From positions 62,001 to 126,000 of the forward strand of contig JAMYFF010000004.1 of the NCBI GenBank assembly GCA_024128875.1: a stretch of 64,000 nt of DNA, written 5' to 3'. Source of the DNA: Salinilacustrithrix flava (lineage in GTDB: Bacteria; Actinomycetota; Acidimicrobiia; Acidimicrobiales; Salinilacustritrichaceae). Both the position numbers and the translations under genes were made by a program. Below, one piece after another: positions 1 through 8,756 of the stretch; within the stretch, counting starts at the first letter, position 1, and each line of letters begins with the position of its first letter. The notes beneath the pieces are model-generated. The model made no database searches, was not told where the DNA came from, and saw nothing but the letters and a program-made list of their open reading frames with translations.

Positions 1-1
1 G

Positions 2-985
2 CCTGAGCTGAAGCAGGCCATCGCCGAGAAGACCAAGCGCGACTCCGGGCTCGAGGTGGACCCGGCCAACATCCTGGTCACCAACGGCGGCAAGCACGCC
101 GTGTACGCCTCGTTCCTCACCCTGATCGACCCGGGCGACGAGGTCATCCTCCCCGCCCCGTACTGGACGACCTACCCCGAGCCGATCGGCCTCGCCGGCG
201 GCGTCACCGTCCCGGTCGTGTGCGACGAGACCACCGGCTACAAGGCCACCGTCGAGCAGCTCGAGGCGGCCCGCACCGACAGAACCAAGGTGCTGGTGTT
301 CGTCTCCCCGTCGAACCCCACCGGCGCCGTCTACTCCCGTGACGAGGTTCGGGCCATCGGCCAGTGGGCCGTCGAGCACGGCATCTGGGTGGTCACCGAC
401 GAGATCTACGAGCACCTCGTCTACGGCGGCAACGAGTTCACCTCCTTGCCGGTCGAGGTTCCCGAGATCATCGACCGCTGCGTCGTCCTCAACGGCGTGG
501 CCAAGACCTACGCCATGACCGGCTGGCGGGTCGGGTGGATGATCGCCCCCAACGACGTCATCAAGGGCGCCACCAACCTGCAGAGCCACTCCACGTCGAA
601 CGTCGCCAACGTGAGCCAGCGAGCTGCTCTGGCCGCCGTGTCCGGCTCGCTCGACGACGTGGTGATGATGCGGGAGGCCTTCGACCGCCGGCGCCAGACC
701 ATCTGGAAGATGCTCGACGCCATCGACGGCGTCGAGTGCCTCGAGCCGGAAGGCGCGTTCTATGCCTATCCGAAGCTCACCGGCCTCTATGGCCGCTCGC
801 TGAACGGTCGCACGGCGGACAACACGCTCGACCTGGCCACCATCATCCTCGAGGAGGCCAAGGTGGCCATCGTGCCCGGCGAGGCCTTCGGCACCCCCGG
901 CTACGCCCGGCTGTCGTTCGCGCTCGGCGATGATGACCTGGCCGAGGGCGTGCAGCGCATCTCCGACCTGGTCTCCGGATCGTGA
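2..985 (+). CDS. Pyridoxal-phosphate aminotransferase, aspartate aminotransferase type (5' end outside window)
   Basis: Class I/II fold-type I aminotransferase, most likely aspartate:2-oxoglutarate aminotransferase in the cytoplasm. The reading frame is open from base 2 with no start, so the N-terminus lies upstream. Visible landmarks are the substrate/PLP loop [11 protein letters not shown], the PLP-ring aspartate in [12 protein letters not shown], and the Schiff-base lysine in [16 protein letters not shown], which is followed by the phosphate-binding arginine region. The C-terminus ends with the usual small domain including [16 protein letters not shown]. About 327 codons are present of a usual ~390-400. 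Base composition is typical of the high-GC genome, and the clear drop in GC begins just after its stop. A related specificity (aromatic or alanine aminotransferase) cannot be excluded from sequence alone. Confidence 0.9.
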   Translation, partial: PELKQAIAEKTKRDSGLEVDPANILVTNGGKHAVYASFLTLIDPGDEVILPAPYWTTYPEPIGLAGGVTVPVVCDETTGYKATVEQLEAARTDRTKVLVFVSPSNPTGAVYSRDEVRAIGQWAVEHGIWVVTDEIYEHLVYGGNEFTSLPVEVPEIIDRCVVLNGVAKTYAMTGWRVGWMIAPNDVIKGATNLQSHSTSNVANVSQRAALAAVSGSLDDVVMMREAFDRRRQTIWKMLDAIDGVECLEPEGAFYAYPKLTGLYGRSLNGRTADNTLDLATIILEEAKVAIVPGEAFGTPGYARLSFALGDDDLAEGVQRISDLVSGS

Positions 986-1127
986 GGCCTGGCGCACCGA
1001 TGCCAGTTGTGAGCGACTTGCAGAGGCGTACGTGCAATTCTGCGGAGATGCGCATCCTCTTCGAAGGATCCGGGCTTGGCGACGATTGGCGTAGTGCTCA
1101 GATGGATGATGAACCAGGAGGATGTGA

Positions 1128-2348
1128 GTGGGCGCTCGACCGCACAAGCGGCTAGGGCAATGGAGTAGAGCCGTATCCGCCGTGCCCGATGAGGACGCCA
1201 GCGCTTCCAGATGCGCAAGCGGATTGCTGGAGCATCTAGGCGTACAGGTAGAAAGCGCTCGCGAGTGTGTCGGTAGGTGGGTCCAGCCCAGTGCTTGCGT
1301 GTTTCTCTTGGAGTTTTCCGCACCACAACAACGTTGGAGATTCGGCGATAGGGACTGCCGCGATCGTTGCTAGAGCAACTCGGAATCCGCGCCCGCTACT
1401 CGGCCACGATGGCCAACTATTGTGTAGCCGACCTCGACTTGGCGCATCCAGACGGAACAATCCTCTTCCACGGCGGTGGGAACTTTAGCGACTATTGGCC
1501 TGGATTTCAGGAGTTCCGTCGGCGGGTGATGTTTGATCTTCCGACCCGCCGCTATCTTCAACTCCCTCAGACCGTCGCTTACAGGTCCGATCAAACCACC
1601 TTGGAACCAGACACGGACTTCTTGCGTCGTTGCCGAGATCTACACGTACTAGTTCGCGACGAACGCAGTCTCCGTATGCTGACCGAACTGGGGAATCTCA
1701 GCTGAGCTCTGTCCTGATCTCGCTCCCTGTCGCTCAATGAGGAAGTTCGATCCGGGCTCAGCCACCTCGGACTTCCTAGTCCTGATGCGATCCGACTCCG
1801 AGGTGGAGGATAGGGATGTCGAGCGTGCAGTGCACGACCACTGCGCTCCGGTGGACTGGGACAAGCTCATGGCAGAGTCGAAACCGTCCAAGGTCGAGGT
1901 CGCTGCGAATGGTCTGCAGAGCCGAGTGTTTCGTCTAGCACGGACGCTCAAGAGTTCCAGGCTCGCCCCAGTCGATGTGAGGTTGCGGCTCGTTCACTAC
2001 GATCGACGGGCCAGATGTCTCGTTTCGCTTGGCCTTGCTGGGCTTCACGCAGCGCCGGCCGTGGTGACAAACCGTCTTCATGCGGTTCTGCATCCATTTT
2101 CGACTGGTCAGCGAGTGCTCACCATAGACAGAGTGTTCACCATAGACCGTGGATACGGAAGGCTTCGCTCCTACTTGGCGGCACATCATGCTGGTGATGA
2201 CCAGATCGTGCTGGCGGCTTCTTTGCGAAGGCGTATCAACTGGTCCAACAGTCGCCTCTGGAGAGGTCAAGACTGGGGCTCAACCTCGCCGGACTGTCAC
2301 CTCAATTCGGTGGGCGTCGCAACGTCCGGCGGTGGCTTGCGGCCTTGA
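1128..2348 (+). pseudogene. Polysaccharide pyruvyl transferase family gene, broken by three frameshifts
   Basis: Pieces of one polysaccharide pyruvyl transferase (ketal-pyruvate transfer to exopolysaccharide) lie in order in three frames. A strong Shine-Dalgarno AGGAGG at 1116-1121 precedes GTG 1128. The first piece ends in VFLLEF, and one base too many in the T-run 1314-1317 puts the family motif FPHHNNVGDSAIG into the next frame. A second shift near 1366 leads to LLEQLGIRARYSA, then the glycine-rich LFHGGGNFSDYWPG and VRDERSLRML. A third shift near 1695-1700 leads to AELCPDLAP and the LVLMRSDSE and VVTNRLHAVLHP motifs. All three shifts are in the same sense. Near the 3' end an 18-bp stretch is tandemly duplicated (2113-2148). 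Three separate lesions and the duplication favour real decay over a single sequencing error. GC content is lower than in the flanking core genes. Confidence 0.8.
2113..2148 (+). repeat. 18-bp imperfect tandem duplication inside the pyruvyl transferase pseudogene
   Basis: The 18-mer GAGTGCTCACCATAGACA (2113-2130) is followed directly by GAGTGTTCACCATAGACC (2131-2148), with two mismatches. In translation it duplicates six residues before the conserved DRGYGRLRSY stretch. It keeps frame, so it is a slippage-type duplication independent of the frameshifts. Confidence 0.85.
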
Positions 2349-3156
2349 CCCGAATGAGGCCTCGCAGGGCCCGCACGGATGGCCTCGCGCGAATCGATCG
2401 CGTGTACGCATTGGAAGCGTCCTGAAGATCTCCGAGCCGTTCTAGGACACCGCCAGACCATAGCCACCGGTAGGCCGCCGCCTTCGGATACTGGTCAAAA
2501 TGCCCTTCATGGGCGCGGATCAACTGCTCGGCTGCATTTGCCCGTTCTCTCAACCCGTAGCCAACTCGGGGTCCTTCGTGACGTCTGAGGAGGTAGCCGA
2601 CCTGCTCGACGGTGTGCACCGGATACCGGGACATGCGCAGCCACCATTCGACATCTTCTAGCGCAGCGAAGGTGGGATCTAAGGGCTGCAGGATGTCTCG
2701 CCGGATGACAGCGGAGCCCATGTGGGGGATGGTCGATGCTAGGAGTTCGCCTTGAACCGGGCCGCTCAGCCGCCGTCCGTGCCTCGCTGGCTCGCCGAGG
2801 TAGTTGGTCCAGCAGAGAACGATCGGAGCACGGTCCAGATGTGGAACCGTCATGGCCAAACGGTCGGGGACCAGGAGGTCATCGTCGTCGAGGAACGTGA
2901 CGTAGTCCCCTTCGGCCAGGTCCATTCCCGTGTTTCGTGCGGCGGCTGGTCCGCCGTTCTCGTCTCGTCTGACGAGCCGCACGCGTTCATCCCGCTCCAC
3001 CCGCACGGGCTGAGGGCTGGCGTCGTCCACGACGATGCACTCGAAAGACTCGTACGTCTGCTGCAGCACGGAGCCGATTGCTTCTGCCAGGTACCGTGGG
3101 CGTCCGTACGCAGGCAATACGATCGAGAACGTCGGATGAGACCTCGGCTGCGGCAC
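2302..3156 (-). CDS. Glycosyltransferase family 2
   Basis: Inverting GT-A fold glycosyltransferase of 284 residues, expected to add a sugar from a nucleotide donor to a growing polysaccharide repeat at the inner membrane face. The N-terminal half shows the GT2 signature TFSIVLPAYGRPRYLAEAI, the nucleotide-contacting IVVDDAS, the ENGGPAAARNTG stretch and the metal-binding cluster VTFLDDDDLLVPDR. A later acidic stretch, FAALEDVEWWLRM, fits the catalytic-base region (ED-x-W). There is no membrane anchor, so it is probably peripheral. It is transcribed divergently from the next GT2 gene with only ~50 bp between starts, and its 3' end runs into the end of the pyruvyl transferase pseudogene. Acceptor and donor cannot be told from sequence. 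Confidence 0.88.
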   Translation of the reverse strand: MPQPRSHPTFSIVLPAYGRPRYLAEAIGSVLQQTYESFECIVVDDASPQPVRVERDERVRLVRRDENGGPAAARNTGMDLAEGDYVTFLDDDDLLVPDRLAMTVPHLDRAPIVLCWTNYLGEPARHGRRLSGPVQGELLASTIPHMGSAVIRRDILQPLDPTFAALEDVEWWLRMSRYPVHTVEQVGYLLRRHEGPRVGYGLRERANAAEQLIRAHEGHFDQYPKAAAYRWLWSGGVLERLGDLQDASNAYTRSIRARPSVRALRGLIRVKAASHRRTLRRPPN

Positions 3157-3209
3157 TCGACGAGACTAGGTCAGGCGGGTTCTGCCCGTTGGAGGTCAAG
3201 GGACGGGAG

Positions 3210-4067
3210 ATGGTGGATCTCACGACAACAGGCTGTGGCGTCTCGGTGTGCATTCCGGTACGGAATGGAGCGGAGACCCTCGCCGCGCAATTGGAAGCCT
3301 TGGCCAGCCAGGTTGGTGCTTCGACAGTCGAAGTGGTTGTTGCCGACAACGGCAGCACCGACGATACAAGAAGAGTTGCGTGCTCTTTCGCTGAGAGGCT
3401 CGATCTTCGAGTGATCGATGCGGGAAAGGAGCCGGGAATCAACGTGGCTCGAAACGCTGCGGTGCGGGCGGCTTCGCATGAGAGAATCCTCTTCTGCGAT
3501 GCAGACGACGTCGTCCAAGGCGACTGGATTTCTCAGATGGCCCGGGCGCTCGATAGGGCCCCGCTCGTCGGAGGAACGTGTGTGGAGACGATACTCGGTG
3601 TTGCAGGCCGAGAACTCGGTGTTGCTACGCGGTTTTCCTTTCTGCCGGCACCGCTTGGCGCCTGCTGCGGACTGTCGAGGGAATGCTTCGACGCGATTGG
3701 AGGATTTGACGAGAGCTACCGCGGTGGCGCGGATGAGTTCGACTTCTTCTTCCGCGCGCAGATTGCTGGTTATGAGTTGATCGAGTCCCCGGCGAGGGTG
3801 ACGTATATCCAAGCGGTACGGGGGGCGCGAAGCGAGATCAGGCGCTCATTCCATCGCGCTCTCCAAGAGGTTCATCTCTACCGCGATTTCAAGGAGGCGG
3901 GAATGCCTCGCAGCTCGCCGGGGGCAGCTTTGAAAGGATGGGCGCTGCTCGGGTTGTCGATCCCTCGCCTGTTGAGCCGTCAGAGCCGTGTGGAGTGGGC
4001 TCGACTCCTGGGTAGGCGCGTCGGCCGCGTAGTGGGTTCGCTCCGTTGGCGGAAACTCTACCTGTAG
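3210..4067 (+). CDS. Glycosyltransferase family 2
   Basis: GT2 enzyme of about 285 residues. I place the start at ATG 3210 because GGGACGGGAG precedes it and the domain begins at once (VSVCIPVRNGAETLAAQLEA); the open frame upstream to 3078 has no family similarity. Landmarks are VVVADNGSTDDTRR, the INVARNAAVRAA stretch, the metal site ERILFCDADDVV, and the acceptor-loop region GGFDESYRGGADEFDFFFRA, typical of rhamnosyl/galactosyl GT2 enzymes. The C-terminal part is basic and hydrophobic and may contact the membrane. It is the first gene of the plus-strand run that continues to 13.6 kb. Substrate unknown. GC is lower than in genes beyond 6.6 kb. Confidence 0.87.
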   Translation: MVDLTTTGCGVSVCIPVRNGAETLAAQLEALASQVGASTVEVVVADNGSTDDTRRVACSFAERLDLRVIDAGKEPGINVARNAAVRAASHERILFCDADDVVQGDWISQMARALDRAPLVGGTCVETILGVAGRELGVATRFSFLPAPLGACCGLSRECFDAIGGFDESYRGGADEFDFFFRAQIAGYELIESPARVTYIQAVRGARSEIRRSFHRALQEVHLYRDFKEAGMPRSSPGAALKGWALLGLSIPRLLSRQSRVEWARLLGRRVGRVVGSLRWRKLYL

Positions 4068-4093
4068 CACGGTGGATCCAAGACGGTGAGCGG

Positions 4094-5455
4094 GTGTGGA
4101 TCGTGCAGAACGTGAGAAGAAGATCCTTCAACTATTTTCGAAGTCGAGCGGCGTGGCTTCGTGCTCTGCTATTGCAGGCGCTGCCCCGTGACGCTCGTGG
4201 AGTGCTTCGGTATGGGCTCGATGCTCCACGATGGTGTGAAAGGATCTGGGTCGATCCTTCGCAAGTGACAGAATGCCGCTACGGGAAAGGTCAAGAGGAC
4301 TCCGGGGCGGTTGTCGGCGGCGAGTATTGGGACCTCCCGGCATTCGCCCTTCAAGAGATCCCGAAAATCAAGGCTTGTACTGAGCGTTGGCGCGACGGGG
4401 TTCCTTGGGAAGCGACGAACATCTTTGATGTCTTGCTGGCAGAGTTGGAGGCGGGCGGCGTGGCAGATGGCTGTAGGGACATGGATCAGATCATCGCCCG
4501 ATATCGACGCCTCGACCGCCAATGCGAGCTTGTCAAGGCGGAGGGGCGATTTAGGTGTCGTACGGAGGTGTGGGACGGTGCGTTTCGAGAACGTGGTGGA
4601 GTTCGCATTCACATCGGCCCCAACCTGGAACCTGTCTTCGGTGGGTCGGGACACCATCGACTAGCGATGGCGCAAGTGCTCGGTCTCGAAGTGATTCCGG
4701 CGGAGCTGGGCGTCGTGCACCCTCAAGCCCTCAAGAACTGGAGACCTCGATACATGGCCGACCGGCCGCGTACCCGGGCCGCACTTCGGGGGCGGCTTCG
4801 CCTGAGCGCAAACCGAGGCGGGCAGGCCGGGTCTTGGCCTCTGCGGATCGGGGCTGGCTGGGCCCGGACAGCTCAGATCTTCCGACTCGCGTTCCGCAAA
4901 CTGATCTTCCGACAGATCATGCTCGACCGGTACGAGACACGGGCATCTGAGAGCGCGTTCCCCGCGGAAGCTGATGGACTGGATATTCGGGTGCTCTGCA
5001 AGCCGGCGTATCGGATTGTGGACGGCATGAACCCGCATGCGCATGACGACGATCTCCGCCACTTCGATCGGCAACAGTCTTCATGTGTCGTGGCACTGGA
5101 TGGGGACCGGATTGCGGCGAGTACCTGGATGACACAAGGCGAAGTGTTCGTAGCCGAACTCCACCGGACGGTCTCTGTTCCACCCACGGAGCATTTCTCT
5201 TGTAGGAGCTTCGTTGACCCGGCCTACCGCGGACGATCGCTGCTGAGTCGCATGATCTCGGTCTACGCGGAGACGTTGCCGGGCAGCGATGTGCTCTGGG
5301 GTCTCGTCTACCCGTGGAACGCTGCCTCGATCCGTTCACTGGAGCGGATCGGCTGGCGGTGCACCGGCGAGTACCGGACGCGGTTTGTGCTTGGTCGCAA
5401 GTTTTCGAGCGAACGGCACTTCTCGCCGCGCCCGCCAACGTCTGACCTGAAGTGA
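4094..5455 (+). CDS. Two-domain protein: ParB-like nuclease-fold segment plus C-terminal GNAT acetyltransferase
   Basis: About 453 residues from GTG 4094. An in-frame TTG at 4046 overlaps the previous gene, and GTG 4103 or 4112 are alternatives, so the start is uncertain. The middle (about residues 160-220) carries GGSGHHRLAMAQVLGLEVIP, which resembles the ParB/Srx-fold GxHR motif. The last ~150 residues look like a GNAT N-acyltransferase: a beta-strand run from VVALDGDRIAAST, acetyl-CoA pyrophosphate-loop-like FVDPAYRGRSLLSRM, then LVYPWNAASIRSLERIGW. Such two-part proteins occur in surface-polysaccharide loci, where the GNAT part could acylate an amino sugar; this is inference. The gene ends in a 4-base GTGA overlap with the ATP-grasp gene, so the two are probably translationally coupled. 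Confidence 0.6.
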   Translation: MWIVQNVRRRSFNYFRSRAAWLRALLLQALPRDARGVLRYGLDAPRWCERIWVDPSQVTECRYGKGQEDSGAVVGGEYWDLPAFALQEIPKIKACTERWRDGVPWEATNIFDVLLAELEAGGVADGCRDMDQIIARYRRLDRQCELVKAEGRFRCRTEVWDGAFRERGGVRIHIGPNLEPVFGGSGHHRLAMAQVLGLEVIPAELGVVHPQALKNWRPRYMADRPRTRAALRGRLRLSANRGGQAGSWPLRIGAGWARTAQIFRLAFRKLIFRQIMLDRYETRASESAFPAEADGLDIRVLCKPAYRIVDGMNPHAHDDDLRHFDRQQSSCVVALDGDRIAASTWMTQGEVFVAELHRTVSVPPTEHFSCRSFVDPAYRGRSLLSRMISVYAETLPGSDVLWGLVYPWNAASIRSLERIGWRCTGEYRTRFVLGRKFSSERHFSPRPPTSDLK

Positions 5456-6687
5456 AAGCGCACGGGGGCGCTCCAGCCTGCCTGATCGTCACAGAGGAGG
5501 TGTGGGGCAGCGCCCTGCACGCAGCGCGGTCGGCCTCATCCAGCGGAGCGACTGTCTTGGTGGCCACCCTCGGTTCCGGGCGAATGATCTTCGGTAGAAG
5601 CCGACTCGTTTCTGACACGCGGGACTTCGAGGTGGATCAGCTTGATGATCTCTGTGAGGGCCTAGCCACCTGGGCCGCGCAGCGGTTGGAGCTCGCCGAT
5701 CGCATCGTGGTGCTCCCGCTCAGCGATCGACTCGTGCAGGTGATCAGTGCTGGTCGCCGACACTTCGATGAGAGATTTGAGCTCGCCGTGCCGGAGGACG
5801 CTGTATTGCGTGGCTTGATCGACAAGATCCCGCAGCTTCGAGCGGCGGAGCGCGCAGGCGTCAACGTCCCAGCCTGGACGGCTGTTGAAGATCAACGGGA
5901 CCTCAGGAACGTGCGGTCGCTGCGCCTTCCCGTCATCGTTCGACCGACGTCTTGGGAGACGAAAGGCCGAACCGACTTCAAGGTGCGCATCTGCCGTACG
6001 GCCGAAGCGTTGCAGGAGCTCTGTCGCGAATCGTTGGCTGGTGGCGCAAGGCTGCTCATCCAAGAGGTCGTGGGGGACAGATCAGACGAGGATGTTGAGT
6101 TCGGCATCGTGTGGCGGAGTGCGGATGGGACGCAAACCGCGGTTGTCACCGGCCGGAAACGTCGGCAATCTCACCCTGACGGCGGGGTCATGGTGTGGGG
6201 AGAGGCGGTGAAGCTTCCTGACATCGACGCCAGCGCTCGCCGCTTCCTCGATGAGACGGGCTTCACTGGCCTCGGCGGGATCGAGTTCATTCGCGATCGC
6301 GATCGTCTCTGGTTCGTCGAGTTCAACCCGCGCCTCGAGGCCATCCATTTCCTCGCCACTCGGGCTGGCGTCGACACTGTTCGCATGGCGATCGAAGAGC
6401 GGGGCCGAGGACTCGTCCCAGCGGTGGAGCCCACCCAGCAGGATGCTGCAGCATGGATCGGGACCGCCTGGCTCGCTCGCCTCCAAGCCGATCCACGAAG
6501 CGTCCCGCGCCTGGTGCGTGATCGCGTCGCGTTCGCTCGCTCACCCCGCCGCGTGCGTGCGGTCTGGGCCTGGGACGATCCGGTACCGGGACTCATGGTC
6601 ACTGGCCGGATCCTCCGCTCATCTGCTCGCGTCTTGAGCGAGAAGTTGGGGCGTGTGGTGTCACGCGCTGAGCGGCGAGCCCGGTGA
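5452..6687 (+). CDS. ATP-grasp family ligase
   Basis: A 411-residue cytoplasmic ATP-grasp enzyme, expected to couple ATP hydrolysis to formation of an amide or ester bond through an acyl phosphate. The pre-ATP-grasp domain (about 1-110) is followed by the ATP-binding lobes. There is LPVIVRPTSWETKG with the ATP-contacting lysine, ARLLIQEVVG for the hinge, and the metal-binding end GGIEFIRDRDRLWFVEFNPRLE with the usual E and N ligands. It starts at GTG 5452, overlapping the preceding stop by four bases, and its own stop overlaps the next start in the same way (GTGA). That chain of overlaps puts it in the polysaccharide operon. A role in attaching an amino acid or similar substituent to a sugar is plausible but not shown. 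Related ATP-grasp proteins include carbamoyl-phosphate-synthase-like ligases. Confidence 0.75.
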   Translation: MKAHGGAPACLIVTEEVWGSALHAARSASSSGATVLVATLGSGRMIFGRSRLVSDTRDFEVDQLDDLCEGLATWAAQRLELADRIVVLPLSDRLVQVISAGRRHFDERFELAVPEDAVLRGLIDKIPQLRAAERAGVNVPAWTAVEDQRDLRNVRSLRLPVIVRPTSWETKGRTDFKVRICRTAEALQELCRESLAGGARLLIQEVVGDRSDEDVEFGIVWRSADGTQTAVVTGRKRRQSHPDGGVMVWGEAVKLPDIDASARRFLDETGFTGLGGIEFIRDRDRLWFVEFNPRLEAIHFLATRAGVDTVRMAIEERGRGLVPAVEPTQQDAAAWIGTAWLARLQADPRSVPRLVRDRVAFARSPRRVRAVWAWDDPVPGLMVTGRILRSSARVLSEKLGRVVSRAERRAR

Positions 6688-8756
6688 AGGTCCTCCACGT
6701 GATCGACGCACTCGGTCTCGGCGGTGGAGCCGAGCACTCGATGGCGTCCGCACTCCCGCTGCTACGTGTGCACCACGTCGACTCGGTGGTGCGCTGCATC
6801 CACCCGCGCGAGGGCGGACTCCAGGCGGAGCTGGTCTCGCAGGGCTTCGACGTGCAGGTGCTTCCGGGTCGCTCCTGGCTGGCTCGGGCCCGAGCACTTC
6901 GCCGAGAGGTCCGGCGGCTCTCGCCCGACGTCGTCCACGCCACTCTGCTCCACTCGTGCCTCCTCGCCCGCTTGTCACTCGTCGGGACGGGTGTGGCCCG
7001 CGTCGACAGCCTGGTCAACACGTCCTACGACCCGGTGCGGCGTGAGGTCCTCGGCATCCCGGCATGGAAGCTCCAGGTCTTCAAGATGCTGGACGGGATC
7101 ACCGCCCGTCACCTTGGCGGGCACTTCCACGCCATCACAGAAACCGTCCGGGCCGAGGCGATCGACGTGCTGGGCATCCCCAGCGAGCGTGTCACCGTGA
7201 TCGGTCGCGGCAGATCCGGCACGCTCCTCGGCTCTCGGACGCCGGAACGGCGACACGAGGTGCGCTCGGCTCTCGGGCTCGCGCCGGACGCCGCCGTCGT
7301 GGTCGCCGTCGGCCGGCAGGATGCGCAGAAGGCGCACGACCTGTTGATACGTGCCTTCGATCGCGTCGTGCGGGACCATCCCGACGCCCACCTCCTCGTG
7401 GCCGGGCGTCCCGGCGACGCCACGGACAAGCTGAACGCCGCCCTGCGGAAATCTTCCAGCCGAGCGCAGGTGCACCTCCTCGGCCACCGTTCCGATGTTC
7501 CGGACCTCTTCGCCGCTGCGGACGTGTTCGCCTTCCCCTCGCTCTACGAAGGGCTGGGTTGCTCCCTCATCGAGGCGATGGCCCTCGCCACCCCGATCGT
7601 GGGCTCCGACGCCCCCGCCATCGCCGAAGTCCTCGGCCACGGTCGATACGGAACGGTCGTGCCACGACACGACGAGGCGGCGCTCGCCGAGGCGATCTCG
7701 GCACTGCTCGATGACGCACCGAGGCGTGAGGCGATGGGTGAACGGGCCCGACAGCGGTTCCTCGAGCGCTACGAACTCGACCAGGTGGTCGAGGCGACTG
7801 CGGACCTGTATCGCAAGGTTGCAGCCGATGGTGGTGGTCCCACAACTCATCCGGCGCAGCGCCTGCTCGGTTCCGAGGCTGCACTCCGGATCGGACGCCG
7901 GCTGCACCGGGATGACCTTACGGTGCTCGCCTACCACCAGGTGGATGACGCGTCGGCCTTCGCAACCCAGATGGATCTGCTGGTCGACCGATGCAACCCG
8001 GTGGCCGCGGCGCAGGTCGCCGATGCCGTCTACAGGCGAGCGGAGCTCCCGCCCAACCCGGTTCTCGTCACCTTCGATGATGGTCACGAGACGATCGCCA
8101 CGACCGCGGCGGAGATCCTGCGAGTCCGCAACGTCCCTGCGGTGGCCTTCGTGGTCGCTGGGCTCATCGACTCCGAGGAGCCGTACTGGTGGGACGTCGC
8201 GAAGGCGGGGGCGTTCCTCGGGGTCGACTTCGACGGTGTCCGGTTGACCGATCCCGCAGCGGTGACTCGGGCGTTGAAGGCCACCCCCGATGAACTGCGA
8301 CGAAGCGAGGTGTCGCGACTCGTGCAGGAGCTGGTGGCGCTGGACCAGCCGGTGCCAGGCAGCCACCTGTCCGGACAGCAGCTGCTGGACCTGCCGGCGA
8401 TGGGGATCGACATCGGACACCACTCGCTCACCCACCCCTGTCTCGATCACTGTGACGACGAGACGGTCGTGGAGGAGATGGCGGGGGCCCACGGCGTGCT
8501 CCGTGGGCTCTTGGGTCACACACCCCGATGGTTCGCGTACCCGAACGGCAACCACGACCCGCGGGTCGAAGATTGGCTGGAAGACCACGGGTACGAGCTT
8601 GGGTTCCTCTTCGACCACAGGATCAACCGTCTGCCGGTGAGCAACCCGCTTCGCATCTCTCGCGTGCGGGTTGACGCATCGGCGGATGCCTCAACCTTCG
8701 GAGCCATGCTCTCGGGCGCGCACCCCGCCGTGCACCGACTGCGAGGACGATCGTGA
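6684..8756 (+). CDS. Fusion protein: GT4 glycosyltransferase plus NodB-type polysaccharide deacetylase
   Basis: 690 residues, two enzymes in one chain. Residues ~1-380 are a GT-B retaining glycosyltransferase: N-terminal VLHVIDALGLGGGAEHSM, donor-binding VVAVGRQDAQKAHDLLIRAF, and the E-x7-E region YEGLGCSLIEAMALATPIV. After a short linker, residues ~395-690 form a NodB carbohydrate esterase: LAYHQVDD, catalytic VTFDDGHET (general base and metal aspartates), the metal-binding histidines in HHSLTHPCLDH, and RWFAYPNGNHDPRV. The product would transfer a sugar and de-N-acetylate it or a neighbour. Length is about the sum of the two families. It sits between the ATP-grasp gene and an ABC exporter, with 4-base overlaps on both sides. 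No signal peptide, so the deacetylase acts in the cytoplasm. Confidence 0.88.
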   Translation: MKVLHVIDALGLGGGAEHSMASALPLLRVHHVDSVVRCIHPREGGLQAELVSQGFDVQVLPGRSWLARARALRREVRRLSPDVVHATLLHSCLLARLSLVGTGVARVDSLVNTSYDPVRREVLGIPAWKLQVFKMLDGITARHLGGHFHAITETVRAEAIDVLGIPSERVTVIGRGRSGTLLGSRTPERRHEVRSALGLAPDAAVVVAVGRQDAQKAHDLLIRAFDRVVRDHPDAHLLVAGRPGDATDKLNAALRKSSSRAQVHLLGHRSDVPDLFAAADVFAFPSLYEGLGCSLIEAMALATPIVGSDAPAIAEVLGHGRYGTVVPRHDEAALAEAISALLDDAPRREAMGERARQRFLERYELDQVVEATADLYRKVAADGGGPTTHPAQRLLGSEAALRIGRRLHRDDLTVLAYHQVDDASAFATQMDLLVDRCNPVAAAQVADAVYRRAELPPNPVLVTFDDGHETIATTAAEILRVRNVPAVAFVVAGLIDSEEPYWWDVAKAGAFLGVDFDGVRLTDPAAVTRALKATPDELRRSEVSRLVQELVALDQPVPGSHLSGQQLLDLPAMGIDIGHHSLTHPCLDHCDDETVVEEMAGAHGVLRGLLGHTPRWFAYPNGNHDPRVEDWLEDHGYELGFLFDHRINRLPVSNPLRISRVRVDASADASTFGAMLSGAHPAVHRLRGRS

